Translations under genes and position numbers: made by a program
From: Anaerolineales bacterium UBA6128
GTDB taxonomy: Bacteria; Chloroflexota; Anaerolineae; UBA1429
Length of the DNA: 20,566 nt
Reading direction: 5' to 3'
Assembly (NCBI GenBank): GCA_002423325.1
Contig: DIVQ01000035.1
Span: 1 to 20,566 of the forward strand
In this document: positions 6,284-14,646 of the stretch, in pieces
How positions within the stretch are numbered: the stretch's first letter is position 1
How the letters are laid out: the number at the start of each line of letters is the position of its first letter
Notes under the pieces: model-generated
What the model was told of the DNA's origin: nothing
The model's database searches: none
What the model saw: the letters and a program-made list of their open reading frames with translations, nothing else

Positions 6284-8038
6284 TTAGTCGACATAAAACG
6301 CATAGACCCGACTGGCGTCGGCTCCCCAGGTGCGCTCCAACGTGTAGCGCACCCCGTCCAGATCTGTGTCTACCGGAATGCGGACGAGCCGCTGATGGTT
6401 GCGGGTGACGTGCGCCAACGCGCGCCACGCTCCTCCGACAAGGCCGTCGACGCGGAACTCGGCCGGCATCACCTCCGGCGGGGCAGTGAGCTGGTCATCG
6501 GCCTGGTGGTAGCTGAGCGCCACGATTCGATCGAGGGCGCTGTCCACAATGAGGGTCACTGCGTTGACCCGCGTTGTGACGCGAAACTGATACGCGAGCC
6601 AATCCCCGACGCGGCACTCCCAGCAGTTCGGTTGGTCGCCCACCGGACGGTTGATGCCGTTACGAACCGGCGCGGGATCGCCCGAGGAAGCGATCAAGGC
6701 CGCGGTGGTGGTCGCCTCGCTGAAGCGTTGGGCGATGCCCGGCAGATAGGCGTCGTCGCGCAGCAGTGTCTGCTGCAGATCATCCATGCGCTGCGCCACT
6801 GCTGATGGCGGGCCATCGCCGGCGATGGCCATGGAAGCGGCGGTGCCCACCGCCTGGCCCATGCTGCAGGCGGTGCCCATCACGCGCGTTGAGCTCATCG
6901 CCGTGTGTGTGCAGCTGGCATCGCGACCCGCGAACATCAGGTTGCTCACACTGCGCGAGTAAAGGCACCTGTAAGAGATGCCGTAAGGCGAGGGGGCAGG
7001 GTGAAAGATCGTGGGGGGTGCGCCGAGTCGCGCTGCCGCAAAGCCGGCGGGATGATGGTCGTCCATCGTCCAGCCGCCGTAGGCCACCACGTCGTCGAAG
7101 GGACCCCCCGCCTCGATATCGTTCTGCGTCAACACGTGCGCCCCAACGTACCGGCGGCTTTCGCGCTTGGCCGGTAGGAACTGGATCCACTCCAGCGCCC
7201 AGTTTTCGGCGGCAGCGCTCTGGGGGCAACGGTTCTTGACATGGTCCCACACGCCAAAGGTGATCTTGAGCAACTCGTCGCGCAGCAGTTCGGTGTCGTG
7301 AATGCTGTCGTGCTCGCCGCCCAACTCTACCCACCAGTAGCCCATCTGCCACCAACGGTGGCCCCTCGCGCCGTAGGGCAGCTGCTCGCAGGAATCGTAG
7401 CGGTGGGCCCAGGCGGGAGGCTCGTAGGGCTGCGGCGTGTCGTAACGACGCGCCTGAAAGAGGCAGGTCATGCCCATGGTGCGGGCGTCAGCCTCCAGCG
7501 GCGCGATGGACTCGTCGTACTCGTGGCGCGCCTCACGGCCCATGCGGGCATCCGCGCCGCTGAGCGGCGCAAGGATGGCGTCGCCCGTGCAGTCAACAAA
7601 GATCCGCGCCTCGACGCGGTGGTACGTCTGGGTGGTGAGCTGCCATCCGGTGACCGAGCGAATCGTGCTCTGCTGCAGGTCGCAAGCAAGACACGAGCAG
7701 TTGAGCAGCAGTGTAATGTTCGGTTCTGCCATGGCCTTTTCGTACAGGATCGAATCCCAGATCGAAAAGCTGCGATTGGGGTTGCGGTAGAGGTTCTCCA
7801 TGCGGACCTCTTCCAGGATCCCCGTCTCGCGCATGTTCTTGATCTGGCCGTGTCGGTCGGCGCCGCAGATGTGCACGCGACACTCGCTTGAGGCGTTGCC
7901 GCCCAGCACTGGCCGGTCATGCATCAGCGCGACTTTTGCGCCGTGGCGGGCAGCGGCCAGCGCCGCACACAGGCCGGCCATGCCTCCGCCTACCACGCAC
8001 ACGTCGACACAATGCACTCTGTGAGTAAGCTCGCTCAT
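6284..8038 (-). CDS. FAD-dependent oxidoreductase (FAD_oxidored family)
   Basis: This 584-residue flavoprotein has an N-terminal Rossmann FAD motif, CVVGGGMAGLCAALAAA (GGGMAG at 17-22), then the LGGNASSECRVHICG segment (about 45-59) diagnostic of PF12831. A second nucleotide-binding segment, FVDCTGDAILA, and a closing FAGRDASCTHTAMSSTRVMGT flavin motif follow. The C-terminal 130 or so residues (from about 455) look like a beta-sandwich (GDWLAYQFRVTTRVNAVTLIVD), resembling carbohydrate-binding or discoidin-like folds often appended to this family. AAGGG lies just before the ATG. It is preceded by the Gfo/Idh gene and followed by the aldo/keto reductase, which suggests oxidation of a sugar or cyclitol derivative; the exact substrate is unknown. 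Confidence 0.87.
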   Translation of the reverse strand: MSELTHRVHCVDVCVVGGGMAGLCAALAAARHGAKVALMHDRPVLGGNASSECRVHICGADRHGQIKNMRETGILEEVRMENLYRNPNRSFSIWDSILYEKAMAEPNITLLLNCSCLACDLQQSTIRSVTGWQLTTQTYHRVEARIFVDCTGDAILAPLSGADARMGREARHEYDESIAPLEADARTMGMTCLFQARRYDTPQPYEPPAWAHRYDSCEQLPYGARGHRWWQMGYWWVELGGEHDSIHDTELLRDELLKITFGVWDHVKNRCPQSAAAENWALEWIQFLPAKRESRRYVGAHVLTQNDIEAGGPFDDVVAYGGWTMDDHHPAGFAAARLGAPPTIFHPAPSPYGISYRCLYSRSVSNLMFAGRDASCTHTAMSSTRVMGTACSMGQAVGTAASMAIAGDGPPSAVAQRMDDLQQTLLRDDAYLPGIAQRFSEATTTAALIASSGDPAPVRNGINRPVGDQPNCWECRVGDWLAYQFRVTTRVNAVTLIVDSALDRIVALSYHQADDQLTAPPEVMPAEFRVDGLVGGAWRALAHVTRNHQRLVRIPVDTDLDGVRYTLERTWGADASRVYAFYVD

Positions 8039-8145
8039 CTCGTCCCTTTCAGACCGAACCGTTCAGTCGGGTGTGTCGAAGCAGCACAGAGCCACCCACG
8101 TGATCGGGGCCTTCCGGTCGCCTTGCGAACGGCCCGCGCGTGCGC

Positions 8146-9348
8146 CTAGATCCCCCAGTAGTCGTCAAAGCGCCGCTGAAAGGCATCGATCTTGCCGTCG
8201 AGCACATCCTGTACTTTGACCGGCACGCGCGCCAACCCCGACTCGAAGCAGGCCTCACACAGGACCTTGGCGTTGAGGCCATCCCAGCCGTCCATCTCGG
8301 GCTTGCGCCGGTTGCGGATAGAGTCGATATAGTCCCAGACCTCAATGCCCATGCTATCGGTGCAGCCGTAGGGGAACAGGCGCGCTTTGTCGGCCTCGCT
8401 GAGCGTGGCCTGGTAGCGCGCCTGCAGGTCGTCGTTCGACAGGCGCGTACCGTCGGCCAGGAGCGCCTCGCCGCCCCCCTGGAAGCAGTGGAACTTGAAC
8501 CCCAGGTCGTACATCGTGCCGGCGCTGCCGTAATAGTTGCCGAACTCAACCTTGTCGCCGTAGAACGAGCGGCCGTAGGTCCACACCGTGCGCATGCCAC
8601 TGGCGAACTGGATGACGACGGTCCAGGTGTCCTCTACGTCGGCGTGCGTGTCGCCCACGATCGGCGCGTCGAGGATCGGTCGCTTGTCGAACACATCCCA
8701 CTGACAGTTGACTTGTTCCACCGGGCCGAACATCAGCGTCTGCATGTCGGCAAAGTGCGCGCCCGAGTCCATGATCATGCCGCCGCCGGTTAGCAGGCTG
8801 ACTCCGCGCCACTTCATGGCGTACTGGGTATAGTCGAACTGGCTGTTGGCCAGGTAGGTGACCGTGGCCAGGCGCATATCGCCGATGAGTTTGGCGTCGC
8901 GGATGGCCCAGACACAGGCGCGTGAGGTCGGCGAGCGACGCGCGTTCTCGGCCGTAGCCAGCACGACGCCAGCCTTGTCCGCGGCCTCGATGATCTTTTT
9001 CGAGGCCTTGACGGTGATGCCGAGGGGCTTTTCGCACATCACGTGCAGGCCGGCCTGCAGCAAAGGGATCGCCGTGCTGTGATGAAAGCAGTGCGGTGTG
9101 CAGACATCGGCAGCCTCGGCCACGTCGGCCCGCAGCAGATCGTCGACGCTGGCGAACACCTGCGGCCGCTTGCCCTGAAACGCGGCGATCTCGTCGGCGC
9201 GTGATTCGGCGCAGGCGGAGCGCACGTCGCAACAGGCCGTCACCGCGAACTCGCGGCAGCCGCGCCCGTACAGGTCCTTGTACCCGTGCGTATGCGCGCC
9301 CGAGATGCCGCCGCAACCGACCAGAGCAAGCTTGACCGTGTGTGCCAT
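8146..9348 (-). CDS. Gfo/Idh/MocA family oxidoreductase
   Basis: The 400-residue cytosolic NAD(P)-dependent dehydrogenase has the N-terminal Rossmann motif LALVGCGGISGAH (GCGGISG at 11-17) and the family EKP motif (MCEKPLG, Lys107), whose lysine takes part in catalysis or cofactor binding. The C-terminal alpha/beta domain contains the GGGMIMDSGAHFADM segment; its His is the usual substrate-binding position of Gfo/Idh enzymes. AAGGAG precedes the ATG, though the spacing is slightly long. It is the first gene of the minus-strand run ending with the aldo/keto reductase. Family members act on inositols, glucose-6-phosphate-like sugars or glycosides; none can be selected here. Confidence 0.9.
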   Translation of the reverse strand: MAHTVKLALVGCGGISGAHTHGYKDLYGRGCREFAVTACCDVRSACAESRADEIAAFQGKRPQVFASVDDLLRADVAEAADVCTPHCFHHSTAIPLLQAGLHVMCEKPLGITVKASKKIIEAADKAGVVLATAENARRSPTSRACVWAIRDAKLIGDMRLATVTYLANSQFDYTQYAMKWRGVSLLTGGGMIMDSGAHFADMQTLMFGPVEQVNCQWDVFDKRPILDAPIVGDTHADVEDTWTVVIQFASGMRTVWTYGRSFYGDKVEFGNYYGSAGTMYDLGFKFHCFQGGGEALLADGTRLSNDDLQARYQATLSEADKARLFPYGCTDSMGIEVWDYIDSIRNRRKPEMDGWDGLNAKVLCEACFESGLARVPVKVQDVLDGKIDAFQRRFDDYWGI

Positions 9349-9435
9349 GGGTTGGATTTCTCCTTCTGCGTGCGCTTGAGGCGATTCTACTGTGACGTGT
9401 CGCGCCGAACAAGGAAGGCTGGCGAGTTGCTGGAT

Positions 9436-9451
9436 CCCGCAGTATAGCGGG
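9436..9451 (-). promoter_or_regulatory. Possible promoter -10 within an inverted repeat, for the Gfo/Idh operon
   Basis: CCCGC (9436-9440) and GCGGG (9447-9451) flank AGTATA, which read on the minus strand is the -10 hexamer TATACT. No good -35 is visible at 16-18 bases. It lies about 90 bases upstream of the Gfo/Idh start and could be an activator- or repressor-controlled promoter; the evidence is weak. Confidence 0.3.
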
Positions 9452-9508
9452 TCGACCTGTGACGCATTGTGCGCGCGCGCCGGAGCGCTGTCAAGCGGGT
9501 CAGCCGCA

Positions 9509-9536
9509 TTGCGCTTCGCAACGGCCGCGCTATAAT
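9509..9536 (+). promoter_or_regulatory. Promoter for the UROD-like gene
   Basis: TTGCGC (9509-9514), 16 bases, then a perfect TATAAT (9531-9536). Transcription would start near 9543, about 40 bases before the ATG at 9584. Together with the minus-strand candidate it makes 9349-9583 a divergent control region. Confidence 0.6.
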
Positions 9537-9583
9537 GCGCGTTAGCGTGCGCTCAGTAACCGCTGCAGTGGAGGAGAGGATCC

Positions 9584-10699
9584 ATGAATGGTCGTGAGCG
9601 TTTTGTCCGCATGCTGGGCTTTGAGCCCGTCGAGCGGGGGTTCAACCACGAGTTGGGGCTGTGGCCTCAGGCACTGGATCGCTGGCACACCGAGGGTTTG
9701 CCCGAGGATGTGATTATCGGCGACTGGCTGCAGGGCTGCGAGTACCTGCAGATCGAGCGGGTCGGCTATGTGCCCGTCAGGGTACTCGAGATGTACCCGC
9801 CCTTTGAGGTCGAGGTGCTGGAGGAGGATGAGCGCTATCGCGTGACGCGCTGGGCCGATGGGCATGTGTCGCGTGCACTCAAAGAGGGCGAAGTACGCGG
9901 TGGCCGGACGTCGATGGATACCTATATCGCGTTCCCGGTGACCGACCGAGACAGCTTTCACGCCATCCAGAAGCGCTATGACGCGCTTTCGCCCGCGCGT
10001 TACCCCGAGTGGTGGGATGACACGGTGCGCTGCCTGGCCGGTCGCGACTATCCGTTGGCGCTGACCCACAACGGTTGTTTTGGGCTGTACTCGTTCCTGC
10101 GCCGACTGATGGGCACCGAGGCGGCCTGCACCGTGTTCTACGATGACCCTGTGCTGGCCGAGGAAATGCTCGACTGGATGACCGATCACCTGCTGACCGT
10201 GTTGGAGCGCGCGCTTGCGACGGTGCAGGTCGACTATTTCAACTATTTCGAGGACTATTGCTACAACGCCGGCCCCCTGGTGGGACCGAACATATTCGCC
10301 AAGTTCCTGATGAAACGATATCGACGCATCAACGATCACCTGCGTGCGCATGGCGTGCGCCACATCATGCTGGATAGCGACGGCAACACCGAGCTGTTGA
10401 TGCCTCTGATGATCGAGGCGGGCATCAACGTGCACTGGCCGCTCGAACGCGCCGCTAACATGGATCCACTGGCCATTCGCGCCAAGTATGGTCACGATCT
10501 GGCGCTCATCGGCGGCATCGACAAGCGGGCCCTGGCGCAGGGCCGCAAGGCCATCGACGCAGAGCTGTATCGTCACGTCCCGCAACTGCTGGAGGACGGT
10601 GGCTATATCCCCACAGTGGACCACACCGTGCCGCACGATGTGTCCTACGACGACTTTCAGTACTATATGGAGGTCAAGCGCAGGCTACTGGGCTTGTAA
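9584..10699 (+). CDS. Uroporphyrinogen-decarboxylase-like protein (UROD/MtaA superfamily)
   Basis: The 371-residue protein starts MNGRERFVRMLGFEPVERG, the N-terminal helix pattern of the UROD superfamily. It carries the C-terminal barrel elements HGVRHIMLDSDGNTELLMPLMIEAGIN, a WPLERAANMD strand-loop, the ALIGGIDKR segment and a closing YIPTVDHTVPHDVSYDDFQYYM. Genuine heme-pathway HemE has an N-terminal RQAGR-type substrate motif, which I do not see, so this is a divergent member. Such proteins often act as methyltransferases or in unknown catabolic steps and commonly sit beside Gfo/Idh and FAD oxidoreductase genes, as here. A GGAGGAGAGG ribosome site precedes the ATG. The exact reaction is unknown. 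Confidence 0.85.
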   Translation: MNGRERFVRMLGFEPVERGFNHELGLWPQALDRWHTEGLPEDVIIGDWLQGCEYLQIERVGYVPVRVLEMYPPFEVEVLEEDERYRVTRWADGHVSRALKEGEVRGGRTSMDTYIAFPVTDRDSFHAIQKRYDALSPARYPEWWDDTVRCLAGRDYPLALTHNGCFGLYSFLRRLMGTEAACTVFYDDPVLAEEMLDWMTDHLLTVLERALATVQVDYFNYFEDYCYNAGPLVGPNIFAKFLMKRYRRINDHLRAHGVRHIMLDSDGNTELLMPLMIEAGINVHWPLERAANMDPLAIRAKYGHDLALIGGIDKRALAQGRKAIDAELYRHVPQLLEDGGYIPTVDHTVPHDVSYDDFQYYMEVKRRLLGL

Positions 10700-10742
10700 G
10701 GCACCGGCAGCGCCGCAGTCTGCGAGGCCGAAAGTGCGCCGC

Positions 10743-10771
10743 TAGACATTCGCGTCGTTCGGTGCTAGAAT
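10743..10771 (+). promoter_or_regulatory. Promoter for the BMP-type ABC importer operon
   Basis: TAGACA (10743-10748), 17 bases, then TAGAAT (10766-10771). Transcription would start at about 10778, leaving a leader of roughly 100 bases before the ATG at 10881. Confidence 0.6.
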
Positions 10772-10777
10772 GGCGCG

Positions 10778-10810
10778 GCCAACGGCAATGGAGCTGGGCT
10801 CGCCGTTGGC
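10778..10810 (+). promoter_or_regulatory. Structured leader hairpin at the predicted 5' end of the importer mRNA
   Basis: GCCAACGGC (10778-10786) pairs perfectly with GCCGTTGGC (10802-10810). Inside, after an unpaired AATG, GAGC (10791-10794) pairs with GCTC (10798-10801) around a TGG triloop. The stem begins where transcription is expected to start. I do not recognise a known riboswitch (it lacks the purine-riboswitch core). It may stabilise the mRNA, form part of an uncharacterised regulatory leader or be an operator. Confidence 0.45.
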
Positions 10811-10880
10811 GTTTGCATTAAAAGCGCCGGCGTCGTTGCCAGGGGCGTAACCATGTCGGATCAGGGAGAAGGAGAGTAGG

Positions 10881-12065
10881 ATGAAGAGGACCACGCTGTT
10901 CGTGCTCATCGTCGCGCTGCTGGTGCTGGGGTCGGTCGTGACCGCGTGCAAGCCGGCAGCATCCACGGAAGAGTTTGTGTTCGGCGTTGTGCTGGTTGGC
11001 CCGTACAACGACCACGGCTATAGCGAGGCGCACTATCAGGGCGCCAAGTACGCCGAGACCAAGATCCCCGGGGCCCGCATGGTATACCTGGACAAGCTCA
11101 ACTCGGCGGACCGCCCGGGCACCACGCTCGAGCAGGTGGTCGAGGAGATGGTCGCGGAGGGCGCCAAGCTCATCATCACGACCTCGGACGACTTTGGGGC
11201 CGATACGGATGTGGTGGCCGCCAAGTATCCCGATCTCCCGTTCGTGCACATGTCGGGCGACAATGTGCTGACCGGCGAGGCCCCCGACAATGTGGCCAAC
11301 TTTTTCAGCAAGATGGAATACACCAAGGCAATCGCGGGTTGTGCCGCAGCGCTGGCGACAGAAACCGGCGAAGTCGGCTACTTGGGTCCCCTGATCAACG
11401 ATGAGACCCGCCGCCTGGCCTCGTCGGCCTATCTGGGTTGTCGTGAGTGCTGGGAGACTTACCGCGGTGGCGACCCCGAGGATCTGCGCTTTGTGGTCAA
11501 CTGGATCGGCTTTTGGTTCAACATTCCCGGCGTGACCCTGGACCCGACGGTGGTGGCGAATGACCTGTTCAACTCGGGCGTCGACGTGCTGATGTCGGGC
11601 ATCGATACGACCGAAGCGATCGTGGTCGCGGGTCAGCGTATGGACAAGGGCGAGAAGGTCTGGGCGATCCCGTACGACTATGAGGGCGCCTGCGAGATCA
11701 AGCCCGAAGTATGCCTGGGCACCCCCTACTTTAACTGGGGCCCCGTCTATGTCGAGATCATCAACAAGGTGCTGGACGACAAGTTCGAGCACGAGTTCGT
11801 CTGGCACGATCCCTACTGGAAGGACCTGTCCGACGAAGACAAGTCGTACGTCGGCTTCAAGTACGGCCCGGCCCTGACCGAGGATCAGCAGAAGGACCTG
11901 GAAGACTATATCGACAAGTTGGCGGACGGCAAGACCAAGTTCTTTGTAGGGCCTCTGAACCTGCAGGACGGCACGGCCTACCTCGCCGATGGCGAAAAGG
12001 CCACGGACGAGCAGATCTGGTATCTGCCGCAGTTGCTTGAGGGCATGGAAGGCGCGAGCCAGTAA
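10881..12065 (+). CDS. BMP-family ABC transporter substrate-binding lipoprotein
   Basis: This 394-residue protein captures the solute outside the membrane and hands it to the two permeases encoded downstream. A signal peptide ends in the lipobox VTA-C, making Cys23 the lipidated residue. The mature part is a PF02608 (Bmp/PnrA-like) fold: FGVVLVGPYNDHGYSEAHYQGAKYAE at about 33-58, KLIITTSDDFG and PFVHMSGDN strands, and GVDVLMSGIDTTEAI in the second lobe. BMP proteins bind purine or other nucleosides in characterised cases. AAGGAG lies six bases before the ATG. It heads the operon with the ATPase and permease genes, separated from the ATPase by 89 bases holding a weak hairpin, which fits higher expression of the binding protein. 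The ligand is inferred from family only. Confidence 0.92.
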   Translation: MKRTTLFVLIVALLVLGSVVTACKPAASTEEFVFGVVLVGPYNDHGYSEAHYQGAKYAETKIPGARMVYLDKLNSADRPGTTLEQVVEEMVAEGAKLIITTSDDFGADTDVVAAKYPDLPFVHMSGDNVLTGEAPDNVANFFSKMEYTKAIAGCAAALATETGEVGYLGPLINDETRRLASSAYLGCRECWETYRGGDPEDLRFVVNWIGFWFNIPGVTLDPTVVANDLFNSGVDVLMSGIDTTEAIVVAGQRMDKGEKVWAIPYDYEGACEIKPEVCLGTPYFNWGPVYVEIINKVLDDKFEHEFVWHDPYWKDLSDEDKSYVGFKYGPALTEDQQKDLEDYIDKLADGKTKFFVGPLNLQDGTAYLADGEKATDEQIWYLPQLLEGMEGASQ

Positions 12066-12088
12066 TCCTCGCCTCTTGGCTGAGTGTT

Positions 12089-12118
12089 CGGGGGGTGGGG
12101 CGTGGGCCTCATCCCCCG
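12089..12118 (+). terminator. Possible attenuating hairpin after the binding-protein gene
   Basis: CGGGGG (from 12089) can pair with CCCCCG (12113-12118), followed by the T-rich TCTGTTGTTATG. Placed between the binding-protein and ATPase genes, it could act as a partial terminator or an mRNA-stabilising 3' end. The stem is short and other pairings of the G-run exist. Confidence 0.4.
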
Positions 12119-12154
12119 TCTGTTGTTATGTGACGATGTGATGGGCAGGCGCGT

Positions 12155-13618
12155 ATGCGTATCGAGTTTCGCAACCTAGACAAGTGCTATGGCAGCGTGC
12201 GTGCCAACGACAAGATCTCGCTGACTCTGCAGAGCGGCACTATCCAGGGGCTGCTGGGCGAGAATGGCGCCGGCAAGACGACGCTGATGAAGATCCTGTC
12301 GGGCTATACCCGCGCCGATGGCGGCGAGGTGCTGCTCGACGGCACCGCGGTGACCTTTGCGTCGCCCGCGCAGGCCATTGCGCATGGCATCGGTATGTTG
12401 CACCAGGACCCGATGGATGTGCCTGCCCTCAGTGTGCTGGACAACTTTATGCTCGGCGCCGGGCGTGGCTTGGCACAGCAGCGCAAGCGCTCCGCCGCGC
12501 AACTCACAGAGTTGAGTCGGCAATTCGGCTTTGCGCTGGACCCGGATGCAACGGCGGGCTCGCTCTCCGTCGGCGAGCGCCAGCAGCTTGAGTTGGTGCG
12601 CCTGCTGGCGTTGGGCGTGCAGGTGGTCGTGCTGGACGAGCCGACGACCGGCATCTCGGAGCCGCAAAAGCTGCTGCTGTTTGCGGCCTTGCGCAAGCTG
12701 GCTGAGCAGGGACTCACGGTGATCTTTGTCTCGCACAAACTTGCCGAGGTAGAGGCGCTCTGCTCGCGCGCCGTGGTGCTGCGTACGGGTCGCGTGGTGG
12801 GAGAGGTGCAAGCGCCCTTCTCCAGCGACCAACTGGTGATGATGATGTTTGGGCAGTGCTTCTCACGCGGCGGGCGCCCCGCGGCTCCGCTGGGCGATGA
12901 GGTGCTGCAACTGGACGATATTGCCGTGCACACCCACCAGTTGAGCGTGGAGCACATCTCGCTCGGCGTGCGCGCCGGCGAGGTGATCGGCCTGGCCGGT
13001 CTGGAGGGCAGCGGCCAGCGGCTGTTGATGCAGGCCTGCGCCGGCATCCGTCGTGTGGGCTCGGGGCGCATCACGCTCGCCGGCCAGGATATGACGCACG
13101 AGCCGTACCATCGCTACCTCCAGGAGCGCGTCGCCTTTGTACCGGCGGCCCGTCTCGAGGAAGGCATGATCGCCGGCTTGCAGATCCGCGAGCACGTGGC
13201 GCTGGCCAAGGGCAACGGCCATCTGTTTGTGCGGTGGGATGAAGCCGAGGCGGGCGCTCGGCGTCTGATCGACGAGTTCCGCGTAGTAGGCCAGCCGACG
13301 ACGCGCGTTCAGGAGCTCTCGGGCGGGAATCAGCAGCGTACGTTGCTCGGCCTGCTGCCGGAACATTTGCGTCTGCTGCTGCTCGAGCACCCCACACGGG
13401 GTCTCGACGTCGAGTCGAGCCGTTGGATCTGGCAAAGGCTGCTCGCGCGGCGGGCCGATGGCACCGCCATCCTGTTCACCTCCACCGACCTTGACGAGTT
13501 GGTCGACCACAGCGACCGCATCGTGGTCTTTTCGGGGGGAGCGATGTCGCGACCCGTGAGCGCGGCAGATGTCACCTGTGAGCAACTGGGCTACCTCATT
13601 GGAGGCCGGCACGCATGA
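12155..13618 (+). CDS. ABC importer ATPase with two fused nucleotide-binding domains
   Basis: The 487-residue cytosolic ATPase powers the importer. The first domain is complete: Walker A GENGAGKT (35-42), signature LSVGE (137-141), Walker B VVVLDEPT (157-164), switch His in FVSHK. The second domain has a degenerate Walker A (GLEGSGQRLL, 282-291, lacking the GKT lysine), a good signature LSGGNQQ (388-394) and a Walker B ending EHP in place of DEP (LLLLEHPTRGLD, 407-418). Such asymmetric sites are usual in the ribose/nucleoside (CUT2/BMP) ATPases. The ribosome site before the ATG at 12155 is weak (GGGCAGG). Its stop overlaps the start of the first permease (ATGA, 13615-13618), indicating translational coupling. 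Confidence 0.92.
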   Translation: MRIEFRNLDKCYGSVRANDKISLTLQSGTIQGLLGENGAGKTTLMKILSGYTRADGGEVLLDGTAVTFASPAQAIAHGIGMLHQDPMDVPALSVLDNFMLGAGRGLAQQRKRSAAQLTELSRQFGFALDPDATAGSLSVGERQQLELVRLLALGVQVVVLDEPTTGISEPQKLLLFAALRKLAEQGLTVIFVSHKLAEVEALCSRAVVLRTGRVVGEVQAPFSSDQLVMMMFGQCFSRGGRPAAPLGDEVLQLDDIAVHTHQLSVEHISLGVRAGEVIGLAGLEGSGQRLLMQACAGIRRVGSGRITLAGQDMTHEPYHRYLQERVAFVPAARLEEGMIAGLQIREHVALAKGNGHLFVRWDEAEAGARRLIDEFRVVGQPTTRVQELSGGNQQRTLLGLLPEHLRLLLLEHPTRGLDVESSRWIWQRLLARRADGTAILFTSTDLDELVDHSDRIVVFSGGAMSRPVSAADVTCEQLGYLIGGRHA

Positions 13619-14643
13619 AAGCTCGCTCGCCTGCGCTCCAGGTGCTGCTCGGTGTGGCTCCTATCCTGCTGACGCTGGTGGCCGCTACGGCCATCCTGCT
13701 GGTGGCGGGCGCCAACCCATTGGCCGCGTTTGGTCAGATCATCAGCGGCGCCTTTGAGAGCCCGCGCAAATTGGCGGACGTGGCGATGGCCATGGTGCCG
13801 CTGCTGCTGTGCGCGGCAGGGATGCTGGTGACCTTTGCAGCCGGGCTGTGGAACATTGGCGTCGAGGGGCAGGTGGTGGCGGGTGCCTTGGCGACCACCT
13901 GGGTGGCTCTGCGGCTGAATGCGCCGGCCGCGGTCCTGTTGCCGCTGACGGTTCTGGCAGGCATGGCGGGCGGCGCGCTGTGGGGCCTGCTCATCGGCCT
14001 GATCCGCACCAAGGGCAAGGTCAACGAGATCTTTGCCGGTTTGGGCCTCAACTATGTCTCGATGGCGCTGACCAACTATCTCATCTTTGGCCCCTGGAAG
14101 CCGCCGGACGGCGCAACGATGAGCGGCACCGATCCCTTCCCGCGCGCGGCCTGGATGCCGGTGATCGGCACGTCGCGCGCCAGTCTGCCCGCCATCCTGT
14201 TGGCGGTTGCGGGCATCGTCGTCATCTGGTGGCTGTTGCGCGACAGCCAGTGGGGTTTGCGGCTCAAGGCGGTGGGCCAGAACGAGAACGCGGCCTACCG
14301 GCTGGGCATCCGTACCTCGCGCGAGATCGTGCTCGCGTTCATGGTGTGCGGGATGTTGGCCGGTCTGGCAGGCTCGTTGCAGACCACGGCAGTCTACCGC
14401 CGGCTGATTCCTTCGATCTCGGGCGGATATGGGTATATGGCCCAGTTGGTGGTGCTGCTATCGGGCTTGCGCGCACAGGCGGTGCCCCTTGTCGTCTTGT
14501 TCTTTGCGGCGATCCAGGTGGGCAGCCCGCGGCTCGAGTTGCGTATGTATCTTGACTCGTCGCTGGGCGGCGTGTTGCAGGCCGGCACCGTGTTGTTCTT
14601 TTTGCTGGTGCGTGGCCTCCGTCAGCGCCTGAGCAAGGAGTAA
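13615..14643 (+). CDS. ABC importer permease (BPD_transp_2), first subunit
   Basis: The 342-residue integral membrane protein has roughly eight to ten hydrophobic helices, beginning with LLGVAPILLTLVAATAILLVAGANPLAAF. It contains the cytoplasmic loop NEIFAGLGLNYVSMAL and the EAA-like coupling region LRLKAVGQNENAAYRLGIRTSREIVLAFMVCGMLAGLAG typical of nucleoside/ribose permeases of PF02653. GGAGG (13601-13605) precedes the ATG, which overlaps the ATPase stop. It should form a heterodimer with the permease starting at 14647. Confidence 0.9.
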   Translation: MKARSPALQVLLGVAPILLTLVAATAILLVAGANPLAAFGQIISGAFESPRKLADVAMAMVPLLLCAAGMLVTFAAGLWNIGVEGQVVAGALATTWVALRLNAPAAVLLPLTVLAGMAGGALWGLLIGLIRTKGKVNEIFAGLGLNYVSMALTNYLIFGPWKPPDGATMSGTDPFPRAAWMPVIGTSRASLPAILLAVAGIVVIWWLLRDSQWGLRLKAVGQNENAAYRLGIRTSREIVLAFMVCGMLAGLAGSLQTTAVYRRLIPSISGGYGYMAQLVVLLSGLRAQAVPLVVLFFAAIQVGSPRLELRMYLDSSLGGVLQAGTVLFFLLVRGLRQRLSKE

Positions 14644-14646
14644 CCG

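Noticed and set aside
9542..10636. Long minus-strand ORF opposite the UROD-like gene
   Set aside because: It is a shadow of a well-recognised gene with promoter and ribosome site, and its translation is His/Gln-rich without a known domain.
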